A DNA stretch of 64,000 nucleotides from Marinactinospora thermotolerans DSM 45154 (GCF_900167435.1 NZ_FUWS01000007.1:101522-165521), one strand, 5' to 3'. Positions 54,205-62,603 are shown, counted from the first letter of the stretch. A program made the numbers and translations. The notes: generated from the sequence alone by a model not told the origin.

Positions 54205-54364
54205 CATCCGGCGCACCCCATGGTCGCCTGCCGGGTGCCCGTTCACTCGCCCGGCGACCACCGCCTGCGCGCCGTCGCGCGTCTCGTCGCGCTGAGCGGC
54301 CATGCCCGCGCATCGCCACCGCCGCGCTCCCCACGGCGCGAAGAAGAGGAAATGGAGCACCTTC

Positions 54365-55171
54365 ATGACCGCACCGCATATCCCCGCCGACTACGAAGCC
54401 TGGCGCCGGGGCCGGTGGGAGGAGATCGCCGGAGCCAACGGCAAGGGAAAGGTCGTCGCCAATGCCAAGATCACCGATCCGGGCCCTCACACGCTTCCCG
54501 GCATCCCCGGCGAGTGGCGCACCACCGAAGCAGGAGACCTGACCGTGACGGCCAAGGCCGCCGACGGCGTGAAGGTGGCCGGCCACCTGGTCGATGGAAC
54601 GAGTCCCGTCCCCTCTGGCAGCTCCCTGGAATTCCCCGACAACCGGGGCGGCCTCGCAGGCGGCGCGAACGGCTCCTATGGGCTGGTCGTCACGGACCAC
54701 GACCGCCTTGAGCGCACCGGCCTCAAGGGCATCGACACCTTCCCCTACAACCCCGTCTGGGTCTTCGAGGGCCGGTACCGGGCAGCTCCTGAAGGGCGCC
54801 GCATCGAGGTGCCGCGGCTGACCAGCCCGCGCAGCACCGAAGCCATCCTGGCCCCCGTCGACCTGGCCGTGACCATCGACGGCGCCGAATACGTCCTGGC
54901 CGTCCTCCAGGACTTCCCCGGCCAGCGCCTGGTGATCTTCACCGACGAGACCAACGGCGAATCGACGCCGACGATCGGCCGCTGGCTGGTGCTACCGCTG
55001 CTGGAACCCGGCAGCACCGTGACCGTCGACTTCAACAAGGCCACGCTCTCGCACCACCACCTGAACCCGGACGTGTTCGTCTGTCCGCTCTCGCCACCGG
55101 GCAACCACCTGCCGATGCGCATCGAGGCCGGCGAGCGCGCCCTGATCCACGCCACCGCCGACCAGGGCTGA
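54365..55171 (+). CDS. DUF1684 family protein
   Basis: 268 residues from the ATG at 54365 with GGAG eight bases upstream. The family pattern is seen in the second half: GIDTFPYNPVWVFEGRY, FTDETNGESTPTIGRWLVLPL, VTVDFNKATLSHHHLNPDVFVCPLSPPGNHLPMRIEAGER. DUF1684 proteins are widespread in actinobacteria and have no assigned activity I know of. No signal peptide is seen, so it is cytoplasmic. It lies between the methyltransferase and the SnoaL-like gene. Confidence 0.88.
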   Translation: MTAPHIPADYEAWRRGRWEEIAGANGKGKVVANAKITDPGPHTLPGIPGEWRTTEAGDLTVTAKAADGVKVAGHLVDGTSPVPSGSSLEFPDNRGGLAGGANGSYGLVVTDHDRLERTGLKGIDTFPYNPVWVFEGRYRAAPEGRRIEVPRLTSPRSTEAILAPVDLAVTIDGAEYVLAVLQDFPGQRLVIFTDETNGESTPTIGRWLVLPLLEPGSTVTVDFNKATLSHHHLNPDVFVCPLSPPGNHLPMRIEAGERALIHATADQG

Positions 55172-55219
55172 TACGCCCCCCCTGCCAGGACCCACCGACC
55201 CACGTGAAGGAAGACCCGC

Positions 55220-55594
55220 ATGAGCCAGGACCTGAAGGACAGAGCCGTCACCTACCTCCGCGCGCTGGAGAACCGCGACTGGAAGGCCGCCCGAGCCCTG
55301 TGCGCCGAGACCGCCACCGTCTGGCACAACGACGGCAAGGGCGAGCAGTCCATCGAGGAGAACATCGCCGGAATGGAGGGGCAGATCGAATCCATCGAGT
55401 CGATGCGCTACAGCATCCTGCGCCAGCTCTCCCAGCCGGGCGAAGTCCTCCAGCAGCACGTGGTCCATGTCGCCACCACCAGCGGCATGCGCGGCGAGGT
55501 CCACGCCGCCGTCTACTTCGGCTTCGACGATGCTGGACGGATCACCCGCATCGAGGAGTACGCCAACTTCATCCCCGTGGATGGCCGGAGCTGA
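55220..55594 (+). CDS. SnoaL/NTF2-like small protein
   Basis: 124 residues, the usual length of a single SnoaL-like cone domain. YLRALENRDWKAARALCAETATVWHNDGKGEQSIEENIAGM is the characteristic first half, and GRITRIEEYANF the final strand. Relatives act as ketosteroid-isomerase-like enzymes or bind small molecules. It follows the DUF1684 gene by 48 bases with GTGAAGGAAG upstream, and a terminator lies beyond. Confidence 0.88.
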   Translation: MSQDLKDRAVTYLRALENRDWKAARALCAETATVWHNDGKGEQSIEENIAGMEGQIESIESMRYSILRQLSQPGEVLQQHVVHVATTSGMRGEVHAAVYFGFDDAGRITRIEEYANFIPVDGRS

Positions 55595-55612
55595 CGCCGG
55601 CAGTCGGTACCG

Positions 55613-55656
55613 GTCCCCTCGCCGTCACGGCGCACGGTCCGTGCCGGCGAGGGGAC
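55613..55656. terminator. bidirectional terminator between converging genes
   Basis: A perfect 12-bp inverted repeat (GTCCCCTCGCCG 55613-55624 with its complement 55645-55656) lies between the SnoaL-like gene and the convergent flavoprotein gene. Confidence 0.75.
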
Positions 55657-55700
55657 GCTGCCGGTCAAGCGCGGCGGCGCCATGACCTCGAAGGGCGGCC

Positions 55701-56831
55701 TCACGCTCCGCCGAAGCGGCCCGGTCCCAACCGTTCCGGATCCAGGCCCTGGTCGAGGATGTCGGCGGGGACGGGGGCGCCCAGCAGCAGGGCGGCGCCC
55801 AGACGCGCCGCGGCCGGAGCCGTCTGGATGCCGTACCCACCCTGCCCCGCGCACCAGAAGAACCCCGGGACGGCCGGGTCGTGGCCGATGACCGGAACCC
55901 GGTCGGGGGCGAAGGTGCGCAGTCCCGCCCAGGCCGTGTGGATCGCGCGCAGTCCCAGCGTGGTCGCCGCGTTGACCCGTTCCAGCGCGAGGGCCACGTC
56001 GACGTCCTCGGGGCGGGCGTCGGAGGGCTCCGTGGGGGTCTCGTCGGCGGGAGAGAGGAGCACTCCCACCCCTTCCGGCCGGAAGTAGAACGTCTCATCC
56101 GCGTCGACGACCATCGGCCAGGAGGGGTCGATCCCCACGGCGCCGGGACGCGCCAGGGCGGCGGTGCGGCGGAGCGGGGTCAGGCCGAGTGGGCTGGCAC
56201 CGCAGCGTCGGGCCACGTCGTCGGCCCAGGCCCCGGCGGCGTCGACGATCACGTCGGCGCGCAGGCGCGTGCCCCCGCAGTCCACCTCCCAGCGCCCGGC
56301 GACGCGCTCTGCGCTCTGCAGACCCGTCCCGGAGCGCACCCGGCCGCCGAGGGCGCGCAACCGCCGCAGGTAGTGGGCGTGCAGGGCCGCGACGTCGATG
56401 TCGCGGGCGTCGGGCTCGACGGCGGTGTGCAGGCCGTCGGGGCGGAGCACCGGGCACAGCCGCAGCGCGTCCGCGGGGTCGAGGGGGCGCAGTCCCGGCG
56501 TGGAGGCGACGGCGGCGTCGAGCTTTTCCCGCCCCTGTGAGTCGGTGATCCACAGGACGGGCCGTGGCCGCAACAACGGGGCCTCGGTCTCGGCCTCCTC
56601 GTAGTCGCGGCGGCCGGCGCGGGTGAGGGCCCGGATCTCCGCGCCCCCGTAGCTCTCGGAGAACACCGCGGCGGAGCGGCCCGTGGCGTGCCGGGCGAGT
56701 TCGGTTTCGCGTTCCAGCAGGACGACGCGGCGCCGGGCGGCGAGTTCCGCGGCTATGGAGACACCGGCGATGCCGCCCCCGACGACGATGACGTCGGTGT
56801 CGGGTTCGGAGCCGGACGAGCTGGTGGCCAT
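55701..56831 (-). CDS. D-amino-acid-oxidase/glycine-oxidase-like flavoprotein
   Basis: 376 residues from the ATG at 56831. The N-terminal FAD motif is VIVVGGGIAGVSIAAELA followed by VVLLERE. The DAO family body includes ATGRSAAVFSESYGGAEIRAL and ends with FFWCAGQGGYGIQTAPAAARL, which closes the FAD site. It oxidises an amine or amino acid with oxygen or another acceptor; the substrate is unknown. It is divergent from the Zn-binding lipoprotein, and its mRNA leader is short. Confidence 0.88.
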   Translation of the reverse strand: MATSSSGSEPDTDVIVVGGGIAGVSIAAELAARRRVVLLERETELARHATGRSAAVFSESYGGAEIRALTRAGRRDYEEAETEAPLLRPRPVLWITDSQGREKLDAAVASTPGLRPLDPADALRLCPVLRPDGLHTAVEPDARDIDVAALHAHYLRRLRALGGRVRSGTGLQSAERVAGRWEVDCGGTRLRADVIVDAAGAWADDVARRCGASPLGLTPLRRTAALARPGAVGIDPSWPMVVDADETFYFRPEGVGVLLSPADETPTEPSDARPEDVDVALALERVNAATTLGLRAIHTAWAGLRTFAPDRVPVIGHDPAVPGFFWCAGQGGYGIQTAPAAARLGAALLLGAPVPADILDQGLDPERLGPGRFGGA

Positions 56832-56900
56832 GGCCGTCAGCCTCGCACATGGGCGCCGCTCCCTTCCCGGCGCCCCACGGGGTAGCACAATACTCCCAAA

Positions 56901-56929
56901 TTGACAACCATTTTCATTCTCCGCATGAT
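56901..56929 (+). promoter_or_regulatory. promoter with overlapping Zur-like box
   Basis: TTGACA (56901-56906), a 17-base spacer and CATGAT (56924-56929) make a good promoter. TGACAACCATTTTCA (56902-56916) matches the actinobacterial Zur palindrome TGAAAATGATTTTCA at 12 of 15 positions and covers the -35. The start of transcription would fall on or next to the ATG at 56936, so the mRNA is probably leaderless. Confidence 0.7.
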
Positions 56930-56935
56930 GGACGC

Positions 56936-57838
56936 ATGCGATCGGGGATGATGACCAAGGTGGCGGCCGCGGGGGCGGCCGGGCTGGTGGCCGTGGCCGC
57001 GGCGGGATGCGGCGGGGCCACCGAAGAGGCCGACGGCGTGAGCGTCGTCACCGGCGTCTACCCCCTGGAGTGGCTGGCCTCCCAGGTCGGGGGCGAGGCG
57101 GTCACCGTCACCAACCTCACCGAACCCGGCGCGGAACCGCACGACCTGGAACTCAGCCCACGCCAGATCGGTGTCATCAGCGACGCCGATGTCGCCCTCT
57201 ACATCCAGGGCATGCAGCCCGCGGTGGACGACGCCGTCGCCCAGCAGGCCGCGGACTCCGCCCTGGACGTCGCACAGGTCGTCGAACTGCGCGAGGTCCC
57301 GTCCGCGGACGGCGGCGGGACGGACCCGCACATGTGGCTGGACCCCCAGCGCATGGCCGAGGTCGCCGGCAGCCTCGGCGAACGCCTGGCCGAGATCGAC
57401 CCCGACGGGGCCGCGGCCTACCGCGCCAACGCGCAGCGGGTCGCCGACGAGCTCGGCACCCTTGAGGCGGAGTACACCGAGCGCCTGGACGACTGCGAGA
57501 CGCGCAACTTCGTGGTCAGTCACGCCGCCTTCGGCTACCTCGCCGACAAGTACGACCTGAACCAGATCGGCATCACCGGCATCGAGCCCGACAGCGAGCC
57601 CTCCCCCGCCCGCATGGCCGAGGTCGCCGAGACCGTCCGTGAGCAGGGGGTCACCACGATCTTCACCGAGACCCTGGTCAGCCCGGCGGTGGCCGAGACC
57701 GTGGCCGAGGAGACCGGCGCGCGGACCGCGGTGCTGGACCCGCTCGAAGGGATCACCGACGCCTCGCCCGGCGACGACTACCCCTCGGTGATGCGCGCCA
57801 ACCTCGACACGCTGGCCGAAGCCCTGTCCTGCTCCTGA
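56936..57838 (+). CDS. zinc ABC transporter substrate-binding lipoprotein (ZnuA type)
   Basis: 300 residues from the ATG at 56936. The lipobox is AAAGC with Cys25. Features of cluster A-I metal-binding proteins are present: EPHDLELSP (first His), GTDPHMWLDP (second His) and FVVSHAAFGYLA (third His), then IFTETLVSP with the acidic ligand and LDPLEGI. There is no His-rich loop. It should capture zinc (or Mn) outside the cell. No permease or ATPase gene follows; a terminator comes 15 bases after the stop. The partners must be elsewhere. Confidence 0.92.
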   Translation: MRSGMMTKVAAAGAAGLVAVAAAGCGGATEEADGVSVVTGVYPLEWLASQVGGEAVTVTNLTEPGAEPHDLELSPRQIGVISDADVALYIQGMQPAVDDAVAQQAADSALDVAQVVELREVPSADGGGTDPHMWLDPQRMAEVAGSLGERLAEIDPDGAAAYRANAQRVADELGTLEAEYTERLDDCETRNFVVSHAAFGYLADKYDLNQIGITGIEPDSEPSPARMAEVAETVREQGVTTIFTETLVSPAVAETVAEETGARTAVLDPLEGITDASPGDDYPSVMRANLDTLAEALSCS

Positions 57839-57852
57839 CCTGTATCGGTCCT

Positions 57853-57882
57853 GTCCCGTCGGAACATCCGGCGGGACTTTTT
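57853..57882 (+). terminator. rho-independent terminator of the Zn-binding lipoprotein gene
   Basis: A 10-bp stem with one G-T pair (57853-57862 with 57868-57877), a 5-base loop and TTTTT directly after. Confidence 0.88.
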
Positions 57883-57955
57883 CATGCAATTTCCTGAGCG
57901 AGATTGCACAGCCTTACACGTCGCCTACACGAGACCGTCCTCTCGGGTTCTTCTC

Positions 57956-58003
57956 ATGCACGTGCGCTATCCTGTTCAAAGTACGGTGCTAATGCACGTG
58001 CAT
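57956..58003 (+). promoter_or_regulatory. paired ATGCACGTGC sites before the DUF397 gene
   Basis: ATGCACGTGC at 57956-57965 and the complete palindrome ATGCACGTGCAT at 57992-58003, 36 bases apart, lie upstream of the DUF397 start. The same core recurs before the HATPase gene at 60150-60160. Confidence 0.6.
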
Positions 58004-58063
58004 CAGAGAGTGCATAAGCACACGGCACGGAATCGGCCCGCACAAGCGAAACGAGGGATCTCC

Positions 58064-58297
58064 ATGAGCGCCTACAACGGCATCCCCGCGACCGAACTCC
58101 AGGACGTGACGTGGCAGAAGAGCCGGCGCAGCAACTCCCGCGGCAACTGCGTGGAGATGGCCCGGCTGTCCAACGGATCGATCGCCGTGCGCAACTCCCG
58201 CTTCCCTGACGGGCCCGCGCTGGTCTACACCCAGGCCGAGATCGACGCGCTGATCCTGGGCGCCAAGGACGGCGACTTCGACAACCTGCTCAGCTAG
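58064..58297 (+). CDS. DUF397 domain protein
   Basis: 77 residues from the ATG at 58064 with GAGGGA upstream. The DUF397 pattern is complete: WQKSRRSNSRGNCVEMARL, VRNSRFPDGPALVYTQAEIDALI. These small proteins are abundant in actinomycetes next to XRE-DUF5753 regulators and are thought to act as partners of them, as in the BldB/WhiJ-like systems. The XRE gene converges on it, and a HATPase gene lies beyond. Confidence 0.93.
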   Translation: MSAYNGIPATELQDVTWQKSRRSNSRGNCVEMARLSNGSIAVRNSRFPDGPALVYTQAEIDALILGAKDGDFDNLLS

Positions 58298-58338
58298 GTC
58301 CCACCCCGACAGACATCGCCAACGGCACCGCGGCCGTG

Positions 58339-58370
58339 AGAGCCCCACCCCTTCCGAGTGGGGCTCTTCT
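58339..58370. terminator. bidirectional hairpin between DUF397 and XRE genes
   Basis: A perfect 10-bp stem (AGAGCCCCAC 58339-58348 with 58358-58367) with a 9-base loop separates the converging genes; a short T-containing tail follows. Confidence 0.8.
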
Positions 58371-58399
58371 GCTGTCCGGGCCCGCCGCCTACCAGACTG

Positions 58400-59284
58400 T
58401 CAGGCCGTGCCGGAGGGAAGGTCGTCGATCATCCGCTCCAGCATTCTGGGGGTGTGGTTCGGCGGCTCCGCCGCCACGCTCAGCCGCTCCATGGCCATCG
58501 TGTAGGCGTCCACGTCATCGCGCTTGTCCAGATAGAGCGCCCCGGTGAGCTGCTCGATGTAGACGACGTCGGCCAGGTCGTACTCGGGATAACGCAGGAT
58601 CGTGAACGAGCCGGCCTCGGCCGCGTGCGCCCCCACGCTGAAGGGGATGATCTGGAGCGTGATGTTGGGATAGCCGCACAGCTCGATCAGCCGGCGGAGC
58701 TGGCCGCGCATGACCTCGCTGTTACCGACCGGCCGACGGACCGCGGCCTCGTCCACGATCGCCCACAGTTTGACGTTCTCGTTCTCAATGATGCGCCGCT
58801 GCCGGCGCATCCGGACCGCGATCCGGTTCTCGTCCTCGGGATCGGGCTTCTTCTTGCCGCCGGCGATGATGGCGCGGGCGTAGTCCTCGGTCTGGAGCAG
58901 ACCCGGCAGGAACTGGGCCTCATAGGTCCGGATCCGGGTCGCCGCCTCCTCAAGGCCGACGTAGGACTGGAACCAGGTCGGCAGGGCGTCACCGTAACGC
59001 TGCCACCAGCCGGGCTTGTTGGACTCCTTGGCCAGTTTGAGGAGCGGCTCGCGGTCCCTGTCCTCGGTGATCCCGTAGAGGGTCAGCAGGTCTTCGACGT
59101 CGCGGAGCTTGAAACCGACCCGTCCCAGCTCCAGACGGCTGATCTTGGACTCGGAGCCACGGATCTTGTAGCCCGCGTCGGCGCGCGTGATGCCCTTGGC
59201 CTCGCGCAGTTTGCGCAACTGGTAGCCGAGCAGGATCCGGCGTACGGTCGGGCCACTATCCGGCTCCGGTTGGGCCACGCTCAC
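58400..59284 (-). CDS. XRE-family regulator with DUF5753
   Basis: 294 residues from the GTG at 59284 with GGGGAGG eight bases before. The helix-turn-helix is at 15-75 (LRKLREAKGITRADAGYKIRGSESKISRLELGR). DUF5753 fills the rest: FQSYVGLEEAATRIRTYEAQFLPGLLQTEDYARAI, and LRRLIELCGYPNITLQIIPF near 200. Members such as WhiJ regulate development and antibiotic genes and work with a DUF397 partner and often an anti-sigma-like ATPase, both encoded here. Confidence 0.94.
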   Translation of the reverse strand: MSVAQPEPDSGPTVRRILLGYQLRKLREAKGITRADAGYKIRGSESKISRLELGRVGFKLRDVEDLLTLYGITEDRDREPLLKLAKESNKPGWWQRYGDALPTWFQSYVGLEEAATRIRTYEAQFLPGLLQTEDYARAIIAGGKKKPDPEDENRIAVRMRRQRRIIENENVKLWAIVDEAAVRRPVGNSEVMRGQLRRLIELCGYPNITLQIIPFSVGAHAAEAGSFTILRYPEYDLADVVYIEQLTGALYLDKRDDVDAYTMAMERLSVAAEPPNHTPRMLERMIDDLPSGTA

Positions 59285-59492
59285 CGCTACTGCCTCCCCA
59301 CCTACGGTTCCGCACCGGCGCGTCCCCTCCCCTGAGGATCGTCTCGTTCGCGCCGTGCAACGGTTTACACGATATAGCGGGCAGCACAGCTCACTCGGCA
59401 GGCGGTGCCGAGACACCACACACTGGGACGAAGAGGGTCATCCGCCGCATCCCATGTCCCGGCTGGGCACCGAGGACCTTCGAGCGGGTGTG

Positions 59493-60059
59493 TCAGGTGA
59501 ACAACGCCCAGACGAACTTGCCTCCTGAGGCGACGGGAACACTACCCCAACTGCGGCTGAAGCAGGAGACGAGGTGGAGTCCCCGCCCGGTCTCCGCCAG
59601 GAAATCGGGCTCGCGCTGGGCCGGGAGACGGTCGCTGCCGTCACGGACGGCGCAGACCAGTTCGCCTCCCCGGCGCAACATCGCCAACTGGATCACGTTC
59701 TCATAACCGGGGGCGGCGGGCGTCATCGCCTGGGCGTGGCGCAGGGCGTTGGTGACGAGTTCGGAGACGACCAGTTCCACGTCGCCGGAGAGCCGGGCCA
59801 TGCTCCACTCGCGAAGGACGGCCATGGCGAGCTCACGCGCGGCGTGCACCGAGCCCGAACCGCGGCTGAGGGTCCAGGAGGCGCTGTCGTGGCTGGCGTG
59901 ACCGGGACGGGTGTCCCATCGAAACGTTCCGTTACGCAGGGACGGAAGCCACCAAGGCTGCGGAGAGTCGGCTTCGAGGACGGCCTCAAGGACGACTGGG
60001 TGCATCCGGTCCCATCCCGCCGCCCGTCCTGTCGGTTGCTGGGGTGAATGTCCGGTCAC
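59493..60059 (-). CDS. HATPase_c_2 anti-sigma-type protein of the DUF397/XRE trio
   Basis: 188 residues from a GTG at 60059; an ATG at residue 19 is an alternative. The ATPase domain has VELVVSELVTNALRHAQA (N-box), VCAVRDGSDRLP (G1 position) and ETGRGLHLVSCFSRSWG (G2). The G1 box lacks the usual Gly, so ATP binding is possible but kinase activity uncertain. It lies 208 bases upstream of the XRE gene on the same strand and carries the TGCACGTGCA palindrome before it, shared with the DUF397 promoter. Confidence 0.87.
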   Translation of the reverse strand: MTGHSPQQPTGRAAGWDRMHPVVLEAVLEADSPQPWWLPSLRNGTFRWDTRPGHASHDSASWTLSRGSGSVHAARELAMAVLREWSMARLSGDVELVVSELVTNALRHAQAMTPAAPGYENVIQLAMLRRGGELVCAVRDGSDRLPAQREPDFLAETGRGLHLVSCFSRSWGSVPVASGGKFVWALFT

Positions 60060-60149
60060 CGCGATCCCCTTGGAGTCGACTCGATCGCACGTATGCCTTG
60101 GCGCGCGAACGCCAGTATTTCCCGAGGCTTATGCAGATGCAAGGTCCAG

Positions 60150-60160
60150 ATGCACGTGCA
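60150..60160 (-). promoter_or_regulatory. TGCACGTGCA palindrome before the HATPase gene
   Basis: A 10-bp perfect palindrome (60151-60160) preceded by A lies about 92 bases before the GTG. It is identical in its core to the two sites upstream of DUF397. Half-sites ATGCA flank it at 60131-60141. Confidence 0.6.
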
Positions 60161-60230
60161 GGCGCCTCTTGCACCCCATCCTAGGACATCGTCCCCGGGA
60201 GAACAGTTGAAGCCTGGACAAAACCGAGAG

Positions 60231-60266
60231 GATTAAGCACTCATATGGGATTTAAGGTGCTTAATC
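60231..60266. repeat. 10-bp perfect inverted repeat, AT-rich
   Basis: GATTAAGCAC (60231-60240) and GTGCTTAATC (60257-60266) enclose a 16-base spacer. It is AT-rich against its surroundings and not followed by a T-run, so it looks more like a protein site than a terminator. Confidence 0.6.
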
Positions 60267-60481
60267 GGCGATTCTGAACCTGGGCTTTCCCGCCTCATGT
60301 TCGCCTCCGAGGCGGGACCCATCCCGGGGCGCCCGCGCTCGCCCGGCTCCGGCGACAGACCGCGCGCCGATTACCTTCGCCGTCACCCGGGTAGGCCGCC
60401 GAGAAGACGCCGCCACGGCGGTTTCGGCCCCTCGGCGCCCACCCGCCTCCCCCACGGCCCACCCTTCCCAAGGAGACGACG

Positions 60482-60811
60482 ATGGACCACCGGCGACCGC
60501 CGGCTCCCTCCCGTGGCCCCCTCGGCGTCACGGTGGTGGCGGGAGCCGCCAGTGGGGTCGTACTGGCCCTGACACCCGCCGTCCTCCTGGCCACGCTCCC
60601 CGCCTCCTGGAGCAGGGCGGCCCCGCTCCTGGGCGTGATCCTGTTGTGCGCGGCGATCACCCTGGTGATCGTGCGCCCCGCTCCCGGGGTCACCGCGGCC
60701 GGCTGGGGGTACATCGCCTGCTTCGGCGTCCAGCTCCTGTTCGTCATCGTCGCGGTCACCGGAGCCGTCCTGCTCGGCGGCTCGCTGCTGCTGTGGAGCG
60801 GGACGGGATGA
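60482..60811 (+). CDS. small membrane protein
   Basis: 109 residues from the ATG at 60482 with AAGGAGACGACG upstream. Three hydrophobic segments are clear (about 15-38, 45-63, 74-103), the last long enough to be two. No motif is recognised. It stands alone between the DUF397 group and the amidohydrolase gene. Confidence 0.65.
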   Translation: MDHRRPPAPSRGPLGVTVVAGAASGVVLALTPAVLLATLPASWSRAAPLLGVILLCAAITLVIVRPAPGVTAAGWGYIACFGVQLLFVIVAVTGAVLLGGSLLLWSGTG

Positions 60812-60871
60812 GCCCGCCCCGCGCGCGGGGCCGACCGCCCGCGGTGGGACCGTTCGACCTCTCCCCCAGGC

Positions 60872-61624
60872 TCACCCCAGGGAATCGACGCCGTAGAAGT
60901 CGACGGCGTTACGCGAGAGCGCGCATTCGGCCTCGTGTTCGGTGAGCGCGGCGGTGAGCAGCGACACGTCGCTGTCGACGAAGGGCCAGGCCGCCCCGGT
61001 CGAGGGAAGGTCGGTGCCGAACATCAACGCGCTGGGGTTGATCCCGGCGATGGTCCGCACGACGGCGGGAACGTCGAGGTCGCCGCGGCCGAACCCGGTC
61101 GCCTTGACCCGGGCTCCCGAGGCGACGAGGTCGAACAGCGCCGGCAGCCCCTCCTCGGCCAGTCCGAGGTGGTCCACGCTGATCCTGCGCAGCGGCGCCA
61201 GGTGAGTGGACAGGCCGCCGAGCTCGCGGGAGTCGACGCGCAGCTCCGCGGGCCAGCCGAGGAGGTCCGCGGCCCGCAACGCGAGTTGGACGAGGCCGTC
61301 CACATCGACGGCGCCCCGCCTGCGCAGGTCGAGACGGAGCGCGCGGACCCCCGCCGAGTGCAGGTCGCGCAACTCCGAATCGGGGGTGTCGGGTTCCAGC
61401 ATGGCCACCCCGACGAACCCGCCGCCGAGTTCACGCAGAGCGTTGACGAGGCCGGCGCGGGCCCGGGGATGGGAGGATCCGGCGACGACCGCGCCGCCCA
61501 CGACCCCCAGCGCCGCGACACGCGAGCGGTAGTCGGCGACCGTGAACGGCCGTGGGGGATCCTCGTCGTCCCCGGGCCACGGTGGGGACTTCGGGTCGAT
61601 GATGTGCAGGTGGGCGTCGAACAA
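60872..61624 (-). CDS. amidohydrolase-2 family (TIM-barrel) protein
   Basis: 250 residues if the TTG at 61624, with GGAGAGG eight bases before, is the start; no other start in frame is plausible. The barrel begins FDAHLHIIDP (His-x-His) and has RLDLRRRGAVDVDGL, ISVDHLGLAEEG and, near the end, LMFGTDLPSTG with the metal-binding Asp. This is the pattern of PF04909 lactonase/decarboxylase-like enzymes. The substrate is unknown. It is divergent from the FabG/acyl-CoA dehydrogenase operon. Confidence 0.85.
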   Translation of the reverse strand: MFDAHLHIIDPKSPPWPGDDEDPPRPFTVADYRSRVAALGVVGGAVVAGSSHPRARAGLVNALRELGGGFVGVAMLEPDTPDSELRDLHSAGVRALRLDLRRRGAVDVDGLVQLALRAADLLGWPAELRVDSRELGGLSTHLAPLRRISVDHLGLAEEGLPALFDLVASGARVKATGFGRGDLDVPAVVRTIAGINPSALMFGTDLPSTGAAWPFVDSDVSLLTAALTEHEAECALSRNAVDFYGVDSLG

Positions 61625-61769
61625 CGCCTTCGCCTCTCCGAAGGGACGGGGAGCGCGCGAGAACGGCGGCCACGCCGACGCGAACCCGCCCCTCCACGTT
61701 AGCGTCCAGCCCCGCGCCGGGGGCGGCGCGCCGATCTCGGACGCGCCCGGCCGCCACCACCACACCCCA

Positions 61770-61789
61770 CATACCACCCGGTCGGTATG
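61770..61789 (+). promoter_or_regulatory. candidate TetR-type operator before fabG-like gene
   Basis: A 20-bp imperfect palindrome with arms CATACCACCC and GGTCGGTATG (eight of ten positions) overlaps the region before TAGGAT (61797-61802), a possible -10. Such arms are typical of TetR-family sites in fatty-acid gene clusters. Confidence 0.5.
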
Positions 61790-61844
61790 AAGTGGATAGG
61801 ATCGGTCCAGCGTGTTCCAGACCACACCGACTGGAGGAAACCCC

Positions 61845-62603
61845 ATGGCCCAGACTCCCCGCGTCGCGATCGTCACCGGGGCGGCCCGCGGCATCGGCGC
61901 CGCGACCGCCCGCCGCCTCGCCGCCGAGGGCCACTCCGTCGCCGTCGTCGACCTCAAGGAGGGCGACGCCGAGGCCACGGCGACGGCGATCACCTCCGAG
62001 GGCGGCACCGCGATCGCGGTGGGCGCCGATGTCAGCGACTCCGACCAGGTGTCGGCGGCGGTCGCGCAGATCGCCGAGCGTCTCGGCCCGCCCGCGATCC
62101 TCGTCAACAACGCCGGGGTCATCCGCGACAACCTGCTGTTCAAGATGTCCGACGACGACTGGGACACCGTCATGGGCGTGCACCTGCGCGGCTCCTTCCT
62201 CATGAGCCGGGCCGCCCAGGCCCACATGACCCGGCAGGGCTGGGGCCGCATCGTCAACCTGTCCAGCAGCTCCGCGCTGGGCAACCGCGGCCAGGCCAAC
62301 TACTCCGCCGCGAAGGCCGGCCTCCAGGGCTTCACCAAGACCCTCGCCATCGAGCTCGGCAAGTTCGGTGTCACCGCCAACGCGGTCGCCCCGGGCTTCA
62401 TCGCCACCGACATGACGCGGGCGACCGCGCAACGTGTCGGCATGGACTTCGAGGAGTTCACCAAGGCCGCGGCGGCCGGAATCCCGGTCCGCCGGGTGGG
62501 GCAGCCCGAGGACATCGCCGCCACCATCGCCTTCCTCACCAGTGAGGAGGCCGGGTTCGTGTCCGGCCAGGTCATCTACGTGGCCGGCGGACCGCTCGAC
62601 TGA
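61845..62603 (+). CDS. FabG-like short-chain dehydrogenase/reductase
   Basis: 252 residues from the ATG at 61845 with GGAGGA six bases before. The cofactor motif is TGAARGIGAATARRLA, then NNAGV, the catalytic Ser in LSSSSALG and Tyr/Lys in YSAAKAG (YxxxK). The C-terminal part ends VSGQVIYVAGGPLD. It is of the 3-oxoacyl-ACP/3-hydroxyacyl-CoA reductase type. With two acyl-CoA dehydrogenases downstream it probably works in beta-oxidation or in degradation of a substituted acid. Confidence 0.92.
   Translation: MAQTPRVAIVTGAARGIGAATARRLAAEGHSVAVVDLKEGDAEATATAITSEGGTAIAVGADVSDSDQVSAAVAQIAERLGPPAILVNNAGVIRDNLLFKMSDDDWDTVMGVHLRGSFLMSRAAQAHMTRQGWGRIVNLSSSSALGNRGQANYSAAKAGLQGFTKTLAIELGKFGVTANAVAPGFIATDMTRATAQRVGMDFEEFTKAAAAGIPVRRVGQPEDIAATIAFLTSEEAGFVSGQVIYVAGGPLD

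Larger units (their letters stand above)
60060..60481. other. 420-base region between HATPase and membrane protein genes
   Basis: It contains the TGCACGTGCA palindrome at 60150-60160 and the inverted repeat at 60231-60266, and no gene I can support. Confidence 0.5.

Noticed and set aside
57956-58003. Repeats before DUF397 as a CRISPR or transposon end
   Set aside because: Only two short palindromes, no regular spacers and no transposase or cas gene; the match at 60150 points to a regulator site.
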